Positions 1 to 10,708 of a stretch of DNA of 64,000 nt are shown here, one piece after another. Source of the stretch: Marisa cornuarietis (taxonomy: Eukaryota; Mollusca; Gastropoda; Architaenioglossa; Ampullariidae); assembly GCA_004794655.1 (NCBI GenBank), contig SMMW01000565.1, positions 1,568,001 through 1,632,000 on the forward strand. Reading direction: 5' to 3'. Under the pieces are notes generated by a model that searched no databases, was not told the origin of the DNA, and was given only the letters and a program-made list of their open reading frames with translations. The translations under genes and the position numbers were made by a program. Within the stretch, counting starts at the first letter, position 1, and every line of letters begins with the position of its first letter.

Positions 1-1466
1 CCGCATAACTGGCGAGACAGGTTTGTCCATCACCCTAGGAGGTATATCTGACCGCTGAGATCCGCGTGACTCGCTGAAACCTCCTCGACCGCTGGGGCCG
101 AAATCGTCGTAAGGGCGAACACCTCCCATCCTCTCGGACCCGGACACAGAGCTTCGGTCGAAGCTGGGCCTGCTGTCTGTGCTGTCCCCTGACCGCTCGC
201 GCATGTGGGAGATCTCTGGTCTATCAGGCTCCTGTCGTCTGTAGGCACCTCCGAGATGGTCGTACAGGGAACCACCACGAGAAGGCTGCCGTTCAGCACC
301 TCCAGGGTAGTCTACCGCCGAGCGTGCATCAACTGGGAACTGGCCGCCGGGTCGAACGTCTCCGCGTGGGAACTGGCGACTGTCTCCTCCGAGTGGAGGT
401 ATCGAGGAATCGGGAATCTGGCCGCCGCTCATCGGGCGACCGTCACCCATGTATTGTCCCGACACGCGTTTGTAGTCCTCGCCACTCTGCGGCTTGTCAT
501 AAGACCACCCGTACCTCGGTCTGTCTGCATTCTCTGCCGGGTACGTCTCCCTAGGGTTTGGGTGCCCTCCTCCTCTACCCGGGTAATCCATTTGTTGAGG
601 AATTCCGCCTCCACCTCCTCCTCCTCCACTTCCATCTCCTGCTGCTCCTCTGAAGTGCTCGTCTCTTAACTCGAAAGGTTGAGGACCGCCTGAACCTCCC
701 CTGTACACCGAGTAGTCCCCAAACTCTGTTCTGATGACGTCGCCTCGGACGCCTCGGTTGAAGCCGCCATCTTGGCGGGGTTCTGCGCCTACCGGAAAGT
801 CCTTGCCGCTCCCCCCGGACTGCTGCAGGCGCTGCACGAGGGAGGCGATGTACACAGCGTTCTCGGGTGTGTCCAGCGCAAACACGTGACAGTCCAGCAT
901 CTTAACCCCTTTGGGTCTGCGAAGGACGCAGACCAAGAGAGGATGGTGGCCTGCCTTGATCAGGAAGTGGAAATTCTTGTCCAGGCTAAAGGCCGTCTTG
1001 TCGCTGACGGGGCCGCGGCTCTCATCGATGGGCACAAAAATGGCTTTAGGTTTTTTCTCGCTTCCCAGCACGGAAAACCGTACGGCTTCCAGAAAGTTGA
1101 TGGAGCTGAGGTCAAAGAACATCTCGCTTCGCTCCTTGCCATCCGCTACGGCCACCAGCAGGCCGGAAGGGGTCACTTTGAAGGAGGCGCGACGGGGGCC
1201 CCCGCCAGTGGACAGGTGTTTGCGGAACTTGAGATACAGCTCCTTGATGGGCTGCTGCAGCATTTGGATCCCCGTGGCCGGCTTGGACAGGGTGTTGTAC
1301 CCGAGGTAGTCACACGCATATGTAGGCCCGTCCATGGTGGCCCACGACGGCTGCTGTGGATGTGAGGGTGGAGATAACACGCAGTTGCTGCTGTCGTTGT
1401 CAGGTGGCTGCTCCTGCGGACTACCTCCCGCACCTTGTTCTGGCCCTTTGGCGTTACCACCGCGAT
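1..1466 (-). CDS. PTB/PID-domain adaptor-like protein, large internal exon, 3' part cut by window edge
   Basis: Read on the minus strand, one frame is open from 1466 to base 1 (488 codons, no stop). The 5' end is a canonical splice acceptor: a pyrimidine-rich run ending TTTCAG at 1467-1472, so this is an internal exon entered in mid-codon. About 43 codons in, an ATG at 1333-1335 sits in a perfect Kozak context (GCCACCATGG). It could be an alternative start, but the frame is open upstream. Counting from that Met, residues 6-172 look like a PTB/PID fold: the YLG strand with the following helix (YLGYNTL, GIQMLQQPIKEL), mid strands (FFDLSSINFLEAVRF, AIFVPIDE), HHPLLVCVLRR, then DCHVFALDTPENA and a C-terminal helix. 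After about residue 173 the protein is disordered, rich in Gly, Pro, Arg and Ser, with a poly-Gly run and Tyr motifs (SYDKP, YDHL, YDDF) that could be SH2 docking sites. PTB proteins usually bind NPxY tails or lipids at the membrane; that role is inferred here. I cannot assign a named subfamily. The coding GC is clearly higher than that of the flanks. Confidence 0.85.
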
Positions 1467-3110
1467 CTGAAACAACGGTGATAGATGAAAACGATCAGAA
1501 TTATCTGTGTTAACATCCTTCATGACCATCTCTGTGTGTACTCTATAACACAATGGCTTCATATTCAGTTCAGCACTAAGCACTCTACCTGACTTGAAGG
1601 TTAATAAACTAAAAGCTCCGATTACTTAGGGATTGCGGGTCTGTCGGGACCTAGTATTAAAAACACACGATGACCCATCTCCTCCGTTTAGGTTCATTTT
1701 ATATCTTTAAACTCTAAAAATCCTGCAAACGCACTAAAGTATTATTAAAATCTTCAAATTTTGAATTAGATAGATAATATTCTGTCTTTTGTCAACAGGT
1801 TACAATGGAAAATATTTAAAAATTATCATTGCTGTGTAGAAGGCATCAGAAACACTGATAGCAATTCTTAACAAAAAATAAATAAATAAATAAGTGCAGT
1901 TAGACAAGACAGATTGTACCTCTCCACAAGAAATTATTATGCTCGTTTAACTCGCTCACCCCCCGTGGTTCCTACCCCATCTCCCCCAGAGGCCCATTTC
2001 ACTGCATTGCACATGTTTCATGTGTAAGTATGTCTGCCATCGGTGCCAAGTATGTCAGAAATGTTCGGTGACTTATCAACCTTGATATCCCTCATTAAAC
2101 CTCGGGTTAGTTGGTAAAAAGACACAGTAGTTTTCCATTTAAGATCTCGTTATTCAGACCGTTGTGATGTATGTTGGGGTTACCCTTCTTGCCGCCAGGA
2201 GGACAAGCGAGGAGCTTTCTGACAGATGGTCCCTGTCTTCAAAATCTGACAGAAGGCCGCTACACGGCGCGCAGGGTCACGTGGGACAAAGAAAAAGGGG
2301 CATACATGCTCAAGAAACATCCTTTGTCTCTCTCTCACACACACATTCTCTCCTACGCTCTCTGACACACTGTCTCCCACATTCTCCCTCTCTCATGCAC
2401 GCACACACATCCGACTACATTCAAAAATTTACTTTAGGGCCAACAAAACAAAACGAACGAGAAGCCAAACACTAAGACAACAAACAGCGCGAACCTGCGA
2501 ACTACTTGATTGTTGTATCGAGGATGTAGTTGTTAGACAGGTGAATCAACATGTAATTACTATACACGTTGACACTAGCCACAGAATACGGCAATGTTTG
2601 TAAGTGTAGTGCTGTGTGCGGTGACGAATTAACTTCAAAGTAAAAATTAAAAAAAAAATCTCGCCAGGTGTCATTAGCAGCGACTTTCACAGTTTCAGGT
2701 ACGGTGAGAGTCAGGTGAGATAAAAAATAAGTTCATGACCTACATAAAGAAAACAATAAGAGAGTTAGCTTTAAATTAAAATATTCTTGTATTTTTATAA
2801 CTGCAGCAACGAATAAACTAGAGTATATATTTTATTTTATCGCCATTATAAGAGTCTTATTTACACAAGGAATGAGACAGTTTTCTTAGCTGTACGCAGA
2901 AGTGCAACTTTGGACACACCAACGAAGTAGCTCATCAAAATTCGCTCACTGATGTCGGTTACCAGCCTTAAAATATACCCACGACAGCAGCCACCCCCAG
3001 AAAAGCCGATGGTGCACGAAAAGGACAACTCACAGACATAGTACTCTCCATCGAAGAAGTTAGCCGAGGTCCAGAAAGAGTAAGACGCCGGAAGTTCGCA
3101 CAGGTGCATG
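1467..3110. other. Intron or 5' flank of the PTB gene, AT-rich non-coding
   Basis: AT-rich DNA upstream (minus sense) of the PTB exon, presumably intron. It holds A/T homopolymers, a short (CT)(CA) run near 2326-2410 and an 82-codon minus-strand frame at 2861-3109 with its own stop, which I do not regard as coding. I found no convincing upstream exon of the PTB gene: a donor-like site near 1955-1960 exists but lacks a good acceptor partner. Confidence 0.5.
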
Positions 3111-3399
3111 GCGCGCAGTTAGTCCCTGGCCAGCGCGAGTCTTAATGAAGACGAGCAGGTAGACGAGAACGTTTCTCTAGATGACAGAGCGAAGGAGAAC
3201 AGAGATGAGTGTTCTCTGAGTCTCGCGTCCGCTTGTATGTCGGAGGGGGACACCCCCAGTGGAATTTCGTCTGACCGGAAAAGGCGGGGGGCCCCAGTGA
3301 AGGTATGTGCACAACATCCAGTGAAACGTCATTCCGACAGCTAGTGAAACAATTAAATCAACAGGCCCTGGATTAATTAATCCCACCCGCCTCTAAAAA

Positions 3400-3800
3400 C
3401 ACACGCGTGTGTGTGTGAGAATGCACGCGCCTACAGTGACGTGACGTGTTGGGGTGGATGACGTGACTCAAAACGTAACAGAACGAGGCTCCGGCAACCG
3501 AACAAACAGCCCACACCTCCACCTCTGGACTGAGGACCCCTCCCACTAGCGGAATGAATCACTTGCATGTCGCTTGTCTTTTAATTAATCTTTATGAGGG
3601 CGAGGCGGAGGCAAGAAAAGTCAGCGAGCAACACGGACGACAACAAAGTCGGCGGCGACGTGAAACTCGCGGCTCACGCTAGTGAATCACGTGGTACCAG
3701 GGAGTTCGTGCCCGTAAATTAACCCCCGCCCTTCTGAGTTATAAACAGCCTCCACAGCCCATTTTTTTCATTGACTGTACTCTGGACTAAAGTGCGGTAG
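3400..3800. promoter_or_regulatory. CpG-rich promoter-like patch
   Basis: This patch is richer in GC and CpG than its neighbours. It contains CRE-like TGACGTG/GATGACGTGA elements at about 3438-3470, a CACGTG E-box near 3689, GC-rich CCGCCC near 3727 and a TTATAAAC element near 3739. It lies upstream of the minus-strand PTB exon and could hold its start, but it could equally serve a plus-strand transcript. No transcription start can be fixed from sequence alone. Confidence 0.25.
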
Positions 3801-4076
3801 GTGAGGAGATAAGGTATGCACACTGCACAAGCAGCTTCAGGCATCGAGATGGGGTGTCGAGGAGGAGAGAGAAGACAACTGGGGACTAAAGGACGGGGGG
3901 AGGGTGCTTGGGAACAGAGTCAGGACACGAAGGGGGGGCGAAAGGCGAAAATGAGACAAGAAAAGAAGGGGCTGTATATCTTTATCCTGCATTATTATCT
4001 TGATATATTTTTTAAAGGTAGCGAACACTTGTTTATGTGCAATCGTGTGTCTGTGCGTTCGAAGAGTAGAGCATTG

Positions 4077-4700
4077 TGTGTGTGTATGTGTGTGTGTGTG
4101 TTTATCTATTTGTATACAAATAAATGAGTGTAGATACGTGCATTGGATGTGTGTGTGTGTGGCTAATGTGCGAGGAGAGCCGCACCTGCTATTTTTGTTG
4201 TGATCTCGTCATCGTTTCCGCCTTCTTAAAGGACTAGTAGGGTGCAAAATGTTTTACCAATGGTTGAATAAATTTCAGCGCATAAGACCGATTCCCTCAA
4301 TCTTGTTGAATACCACCCTTTCATATCTCGAGATACACACCTATAATCATCAGCACGAGAAACATTTCAAAGCTGTGACCATAATCAGGAACTTATATGT
4401 AAAATGGCGCCTACATTGTAGAATATGTGACTATGTTTGACAATTTGTTACACAACGACATCGCTACCATGTCTGTTTAAAGCTACTTACCTTAACCATA
4501 TCTGATTTACACTAGTTACTCTACCATGTCTGCTTTAATACTCTAGTTACCTTTAATTAACTGACAATTTCTAGCGAGAACGAGTGAGCGCGTGTTTCAT
4601 GTCTGTCGTCTTCAAATGTCAGTTTAAAGTTGGTTACCGTATTGTCTGCTACAACCTCGTCACGCTAACAACACTGTTTGATACATGTTACCATTACATG
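4077..4700. other. Non-coding: short (GT)n and diverged upstream part of the E-box array
   Basis: A (TG)n run at 4077-4101 and a shorter one near 4150 are followed by ordinary DNA. From about 4460, poorly conserved copies of the motif seen in the following array appear ('gtctg..tttaa..gttac' units). No gene is supported. Confidence 0.4.
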
Positions 4701-4905
4701 TCAGTTTAAAGTGCGTCACGTGAAGATGACAGTTTGACGCTCGTCACGTTAATTTCTGCCTCAAGTCTGTCACGTGAATGTGTTTCAAGCGTGTCACGCT
4801 CAAGGATCGGTTTCTTATGTGTCACGTTCAAATGTCAGTTGCAAGTGTGTCACGTGACAGTGGTTCACGCTCGCGTCATATTAACTGTCAGTTTCAAGCC
4901 TCTTT
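4700..4905. repeat. Degenerate tandem array of GTCACGT / GTCAGTTT units with E-boxes
   Basis: The motif GTCACG(T/C) recurs at roughly 26-28 base spacing from 4715 to 4857, interleaved with GTCAGTTT(C/A)AA. Three units contain a full CACGTG E-box (4717-4722, 4771-4776, 4851-4856). The units are strongly diverged, so this is an old minisatellite or a clustered bHLH-type site. Nothing coding overlaps it convincingly. Confidence 0.5.
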
Positions 4906-5453
4906 GGCAGCCCGCCCATGGTGCGGAACGCGGAAGGCGCCAGATCACCTGACAAACCCTCGTCACACAGACAGCTGCTGCTCTTGTCACCAAACCCCAC
5001 TTTCCCGAAAACCAGCGAGTCTCTCACAGAACACGACTTCCTCCCGACAGGGCATGGGGGACATAATCCTCGCGCCTGTCAAGCAGGTTGTCTAAGTTAC
5101 CTGCTGCAGGTAGGTCAGAGATGAAAGGGTGTATTTCAACGGCGTGAAACCACGTTAACGACACAACCACGTAGTCATCTCACTTCCGCTTGTCTGCTTG
5201 CCATGCTGAGGGAATGCACTTTCTGGGTGTATCTACATCTCTAGCGACCTCCATTCAAATATATTTGGCTGACCAAGCTCTTTGTGTGACCATAGCTATC
5301 ATCAGCGCACGCGCACACACACACGCGCCAACACTTCTGCTGCTGCGTCTATTGCTTATGGTGCTTCGACAAACACTTAATACAGCTACGTCCAGTACTT
5401 ATAGTCTTGGAGTCCAACCCTCATAACTGGGTGTCTAACACTTACAACTGCTG

Positions 5454-5523
5454 TGTCCTACACAGCTGAGACCAACATGTATAAGCGATGTCCTACACAG
5501 CTGAGACCAACATGTATAAAAAC
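5454..5523. repeat. Two-copy 35-bp tandem duplication
   Basis: The segment beginning TGTCCTACACAGCTGAG occurs at 5454 and again at 5489 with near identity through CAACATGTATAA. This is a recent local duplication. Confidence 0.8.
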
Positions 5524-7419
5524 GCCATGTCCCTCACGCCTCCTCATCGCTTGTCACGTGACACATCTTCGAGCTAGCGCGAAGCAAATGGCGTCTCCGT
5601 GAGCCCCTCCCCAACCATTACAAAGAGAAGTGGGAAGGGAGAGGCCAACAGTTCTCAATATGTTGGTTGTCATGCTGCGTGAGATGTTTTCCTGCCCATG
5701 AAAACTGTTCGCAAACTACATCGACTAGAAATCCTTTTGACTGTGAGGCTCAGTCTGTGCGCTGGTGGAGGCAGCACAACTGTCACACGTGTCCTTCTCA
5801 CTCAGCGTCTTGCAAGCCTGCGACGTCAGCAACTTTTATTTAGGGCGCGGGGCTGGGGGCTGGGGGGGGGCTGGGGGCTCCCATCGTAAGACACAACGAC
5901 CCCAACGACCTCAAGCGACTTCAAACGCACAGCGCCCTCGCGTTAGTATATCAAGGGCGATAAATCAATACCGAAGACTTAAATGGCAAGCTGTTGCGCG
6001 GTCGTCTGACATCTTGTCCTGTAAACAACACACTGCGTACTCTTCCACATCGTCAGCAGTTGTGTACAACCCTGACCCACTATCATCAGCGTAGGTTCCA
6101 CCTCATCATCTTCATGTAACACTGTTCCTCCTCGTCACAACCTGCATCACCTACATCACCAACACATTACAACTTTCCTACTTTATCACATGTCTGCAAT
6201 GTTATTGACTTGTATTTATCAGCATCTTTCGAAATACACTCGTGAATGAAGGACTAAGGATACTATTTTTCTTTATAATCCACCCGGTTACTGATCAGCC
6301 ACATCGCTAAGGTTTTTTCTTCCTTAGTGTATGTCGGGGGTTGTTACACATCATCAACAGCAACAGCAACGATGGTTAGATAATAAATGAAAGTTGCGGT
6401 ACAACCCACCGACAAGATAAAAACTGAAACAGCTGTTTTGGTGGAGAAGTTTCCTTCTTACATAAACATCATTAAGATTTTTTAAAGTCTTCTTTTCTAG
6501 AGAAAATGAGTAAAAATGTAGAAATACGACTGTTCAAAGTAATGTACAATGTCCACAAACCTCTGCAGGCAAAACAAAAAATATAAAAGTTTGAAGATAA
6601 AAGAAACTTTGTGCCTTGGACTTGAGGCAGATTTTGGAGCCACCTGTTTACAACTAACGGGAATTTCAATCTTCTTTAGAGGTCTGTGAATATATTACTT
6701 GTGATGCGTTCTTACTGCAGACTTGTAGAATTTTCCCACTTTCCAATTTTCACAGTGACAAGTGTCCAACTTTCACAGAGAAGTCTCACACCTGTTACCT
6801 TCACTTACATAAACCTGTTACATAAATAATTCGTACTTACACAGATGTCAGCAACTGTTACAACTTCAATTATGCACCCCCCCCCCATATTTTAAAACCA
6901 CGAGGAAGAGAATATCACGAGCTCTTCTTGACGATGTGATTTCAGATGTAATTATGCAGATTCCCGTTTTATATTTATTTATGCAGAAATTCTGATTACA
7001 AACCCACCACGTCCGCAAATTCTTGATTACCGAAGAAATGGGAAATAATTTCAAGAGAAAACAACACTGAAAATCATGAATGTCGCAATCCAGGCCAAGG
7101 AACGAGAGAGCGAGAGAGAAATTATCCCCCCCTCTCAATATGTTATATAACAGGGAGAGCTGCAGCTTCCAGTCTTATTTCAGGGACAGTGTTGTCATCC
7201 ACCTCGAAATTTCCGAGCTACACTGGAGTATTTCAAATGTTTGTGTGTTTGTATGAATGGATGGAAGTTTGTATGAATGTTTGTGTGTTTGTGTGTGTGC
7301 ATGGGTTGACGGGTGAAAATATGTTAATGAGCGTTAGTGGGGTTGGGAGGTTTCAGTAGATTGTGAAGAAGCTGCTACATTGGTTTCTCTGTGACCCTGC
7401 ACTTCGCCGTCTGTTTGTG
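5524..7419. other. Non-coding stretch, no supported gene
   Basis: AT-rich intergenic or intronic DNA. It has a G-rich run near 5850-5875 and a C-rich run at 6876-6885. Frames up to 109 codons occur, but without coding-like composition or good splice sites. Confidence 0.4.
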
Positions 7420-7545
7420 TGTATGCGCCCCCTACACCTGTATGCGCCCCCTGTATGCGCCCCCTACACCTGTATGCGCCCCCTGTATGCGCCCCCTACA
7501 CCTGTATGCGCCCCCTGTATGCGCCCCCTACACCTGTATGCATGC
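7420..7545. repeat. Minisatellite, 32-bp compound unit (TGTATGCGCCCCC / TACACC)
   Basis: Alternating TGTATGCGCCCCC and TACACC blocks form about four near-perfect 32-bp units. The array is stop-free in three plus frames, which produces several overlapping artefactual peptides (APPTPVCAP-like). Confidence 0.85.
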
Positions 7546-7646
7546 AGATATGCATAGAGATATGCGCGCATACATGCATTTGTTATCTGCTGTGTTTAAG
7601 GGAGACAGAGATTCGTAGCTAATTGTATTACGTACTTTTACTCTCT

Positions 7647-7647
<1 letters not shown>

Positions 7648-7713
<66 letters not shown>

Positions 7714-7730
7714 TCCTCACTCACTTATAC

Positions 7731-7769
<39 letters not shown>
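7648..7769. repeat. (CA)n microsatellite, two blocks
   Basis: Nearly pure CA repeats at 7648-7711 and 7739-7769, separated by a short unique spacer. They produce a His/Thr repeat peptide that is not a gene. Confidence 0.95.
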
Positions 7770-7773
<4 letters not shown>

Positions 7774-7960
7774 CATGTGCAAAATCTTCTCTCTCTCTTT
7801 CTCTCTCTCACACACAACCTCATAAATCAAAACACACACACACACACTCATATGAAACTCACAGCATTCATACACATACACACACGCAGACACATGTACG
7901 TGCAAACTCTTATTTAAACAAAAAAAATCATACACTAATGCAAACCTTCACTCCCTCACA

Positions 7961-8416
7961 TACCTACACACGCATAGACATAGATATGCAAACTCTCTCT
8001 CTCACACACATACACACACACACCTACACACAAACACACTCACAGTCTCATGCAAACACACACTCACATACCTACACACGCACACGCATAGACATAGATA
8101 TGCAAACTCTCTCTCTCACACACATACACACACACACACCTACACACAAACACACTCACAGTCTCATGCAAACACACACTCACATACCTACACACGCACA
8201 CGCATAGACATAGATATGCAAACTCTCTCTCTCACACACATACACACACACACACCTACACACAAACACACTCACAGTCTCATGCAAACACACACTCACA
8301 TACCTACACACGCACACGCATAGACATAGATATGCAAACTCTTTCTCTCTCTCTCTCTCTCACAAACACACACACACACACACACCTACACACAAACACA
8401 CGCACAGTCTCACACT
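7961..8416. repeat. CA/CT-rich higher-order tandem repeat, about 116-bp unit
   Basis: A composite unit starts TACCTACACACGCA and contains GCATAGACATAGATATGCAAACTC, (CT)n and (CA)n blocks and CACAGTCTCATGCAAAC. Copies begin at 7961, 8069, 8185 and 8301 (periods 108, 116, 116). The last copy is partial and diverged. Confidence 0.85.
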
Positions 8417-8451
8417 CACATACATACACACACGCACACACATAAATATAA

Positions 8452-8454
8452 AAA

Positions 8455-8501
<47 letters not shown>
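8452..8501. repeat. (CT)n(CA)n microsatellite
   Basis: A short CT block runs into a CA block of about 19 repeats, closing the CA-rich region. Confidence 0.95.
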
Positions 8502-8502
<1 letters not shown>

Positions 8503-9142
8503 CACCCTAAGCCCTATCGGCATAATTGGAGACAACAAGGGACTTGCTAGAACCCCTACCCCCAACTACCCAACACACCTTCACCCTTCTCAGCTTCTCG
8601 TGCCGCCGAGACAACTACTAATGGCGATGTCTGTGGCACCCAATGACAGTCGCTGCTCCATCATCCACCCGACAAGTCCCACAGCACCGCATCAACAGAG
8701 TAATACGCCGCCTTCCGAGACTTGTCGGTGAACACTGCCTATAAGGCTAACCAGCACGTGAGGTGTAGATGTTGGGCACACGCCAGCAGTTCTACAAAAC
8801 AAGTCTGGTGCGCGGTGGGGGCTAGGGGTGGGGGTGGGCTAAGGGTCAAATGAAACTGATGGGGTCAGTTGTCCCTTTGCGTGAGAGGAAAATGATTTCC
8901 TCGTGTGGACGACAGATGAACTAAATATTCAGCAATGTATAAACAGCATGTTGGGTGATGATGCAATGGTTGTTGACCTCAATCCTACATAATGAGATAT
9001 TAAAAAAAAAAAAACCAGAAGCTCCTTCACAACTCAGTTCCTTCTTCTTTCATGACAAGTAGATGTCCAGGCTGGTTATAACCGCAGCACGTGGCAGGAG
9101 GCACTAGTCAATGATGCTCTATGTTAGTGCCGACCATATCCA
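8502..9142. other. Non-coding stretch, no supported gene
   Basis: Ordinary unique sequence with a G-rich patch at 8814-8840 and an A12 run at 9002-9014. I see no gene or element. Confidence 0.4.
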
Positions 9143-9439
9143 ATGTCACTCCTGTCATGCCTGCAGAAAATTCTTCCAGCTGTGATTTTATTGTCAGTCA
9201 TCTGCCTCGTGGTATTAGCCAGACATAATCAGTGGCTGACATGCAGGGCCACAGCGAAACGAAATGGTGGAGCGTTTGCACGCTTTCTACAACAGTCCTG
9301 TAAAAATCTTTGCCATACTTACTCACACCTATTTGTCCCACTGGGTCTTTACAGGATCTTTCAAGGGAGGTCACACCGTAAATTGTTTGTTATGCTGCCG
9401 ACAGAGTTACTTTTCATCACGAATTTTGTTTTCGTGTAA
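9143..9439 (+). CDS. Hypothetical 98-codon frame with signal-peptide-like start
   Basis: A true ATG-initiated frame of 98 codons ends in a stop. Residues 10-27 are strongly hydrophobic (ILPAVILLSVICLVVLA) after a short N-terminus with one Lys, which resembles a signal peptide or anchor. The rest has several Cys and basic residues. The Kozak context is weak, no neighbouring splice pattern supports it, and the second half is open in another frame too. I do not recognise a family. A chance frame is more likely than a gene. Confidence 0.15.
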   Translation: MSLLSCLQKILPAVILLSVICLVVLARHNQWLTCRATAKRNGGAFARFLQQSCKNLCHTYSHLFVPLGLYRIFQGRSHRKLFVMLPTELLFITNFVFV

Positions 9440-10277
9440 CTGCCACTGAACCAGCAAGAGCGGAGTGCTTCTCAAAGGGGGAGATAAGAGACACGGCAGT
9501 TCCACGACAAACATGTTCATCCATGACCAAAGGTGGGGGGGGGGTCGAACCTCGGTGGTCAGAGGAAGAACTGGCTTACGAAAGTCCTGTACAGGACCTG
9601 CTCACCATCGTCCAGAAAAGACGAGAATGGTGGGCCTTGTCACTGCCATGTCTGTCCATGTGCTGCTCTCGACGACAGGTACCAGTCAAGGAGTGACTGA
9701 CAGAATGACTGAGTGAGTGATCAAACATAGTCTATTCCTTCCTCTAGATTACTCAAGCAAAACTTTGGTTAGGGTCGGCAGGAATGGAGACATGCGGGAC
9801 TGGCACAGAACACAAACATCCTCACACTCCGCTTCATTTAGAATATTTACCATTTTCCTACAAAGAGTCACCGTGCGGAAGGTTACAATCGACGGCACTT
9901 GGCCAAGCATGAGACAAGAGATAGTGAAAGAGAATAATGAGTAAACAAGTGAAGACTAACAACACATCTGAAGGAAGTGTTGTGTCACTTTACCAGTTTC
10001 ACTCTATAACATTCTCCATCCTACATGTTTGTCTCCCCCTTTTCAGACACTTGTCTAGATCGATCAACAGCATGAATGAGCCGGTAACTGAAGGAAATTA
10101 AAGCGACTCTGCCATTACAAATTACCAGCAGACCTTCTTCTTATTTTTCATTCACCTTGGATGCCGACGGAAAGACTCCTGTCAGTCCAGACGCGGAAGG
10201 AAGAGAAAGCGGAATCCTCCATCAGGAAATTATAGAAGGCCGCAAGAACCACTGCTCCCTGTGATCACTTCGCTTGA
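9440..10277. other. Non-coding stretch, no supported gene
   Basis: Unique sequence with a G9 run near 9535. Short frames lack coding-like features. Confidence 0.4.
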
Positions 10278-10409
10278 CCTAAAGGCCATTCTAAGCTGAT
10301 AGACAAACGTTTGATGGAGTTTGGCGAAGTGTTTACACGACATTTATTTAAAAACTTCCCCAGACTTGGCCAAACCTTTGTCCAAATTTGTCCAGAAGAC
10401 CCTTTAAGG
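10278..10409. mobile_element. MITE-like element, TTAA/TTTGGCAAA family, copy 1
   Basis: A foldback element of about 130 bp. The left arm (CCTAAAGGCC ... AGACAAACGTTTGATGGAGTTTGGCGAAG) and the reverse complement of the right arm (CCTTAAAGGG ... GGACAAATTTGGACAAAGGTTTGGCCAAG) align throughout with scattered mismatches. It shares termini and a GTGTTTACA(C/T)GA centre with copies at 14098, 20101 and 30938. It has no coding capacity, so it is a non-autonomous DNA transposon by inference. Confidence 0.6.
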
Positions 10410-10505
10410 TAGGTGGGTCGGTGTCTCAACAATAAAGTGCTTGTTACCATGCAAGAATTATAGGTTACGGGTTCAGATCCTGCTTTGGTACACGCCTTGA
10501 ACTGT
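10410..10505 (+). mobile_element. Degenerate tRNA-like SINE head adjoining the MITE
   Basis: Right after the MITE comes GGTGTCTCAACAATAAAGTGC (A-box-like region) and, about 45 bases on, CGGGTTCAGATCCTG (B-box-like). The spacing fits a tRNA-derived pol III promoter, but the A box is degraded. This is a SINE remnant rather than a tRNA gene, since no stable cloverleaf or anticodon is evident. Confidence 0.35.
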
Positions 10506-10539
10506 TCTTGCTTTCATACTGTTTGCAGAGTCAGATAAC

Positions 10540-10708
10540 TGTGAATAGACGATTTCCTTTTGAGTTCTTTTGGCAACACATCATACGAGGAGTTCAGCAA
10601 CAGATGCTACAACAAATAACAACGTGCCCAAGACGAGATCTGAACACAGGACACACAACCCTCACTGTAATGGTCACAAGATCTCAACCTCTGTACCACC
10701 GGAGTGGA
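10540..10708 (-). mobile_element. tRNA-derived SINE, family B, degenerate copy
   Basis: On the minus strand it matches the better copies at 43661 and 40666: CCATTACAGTGAGGGTTG, the B-box region GTTCAGATCTCGTC(T)TGGGCACG, then a TGTTGTAGCATCTGTT tail. The A-box end is corrupted, so this is an older insertion. Confidence 0.6.

Noticed and set aside
1960..2001. 42-nt segment with a GTGAGC donor and matching phase, considered as the PTB gene's preceding exon
   Set aside because: The acceptor side (CAATGCAG) has no pyrimidine tract and the peptide is too short to judge.
2861..3109. 82-codon minus frame upstream of the PTB exon considered as a 5' exon
   Set aside because: It has its own stop, an in-frame stop just before the ATG, no strong donor and no recognisable motif.
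7623..8207. 194-codon plus frame rich in His/Thr
   Set aside because: It is a direct translation of (CA)n and CA-rich higher-order repeats.
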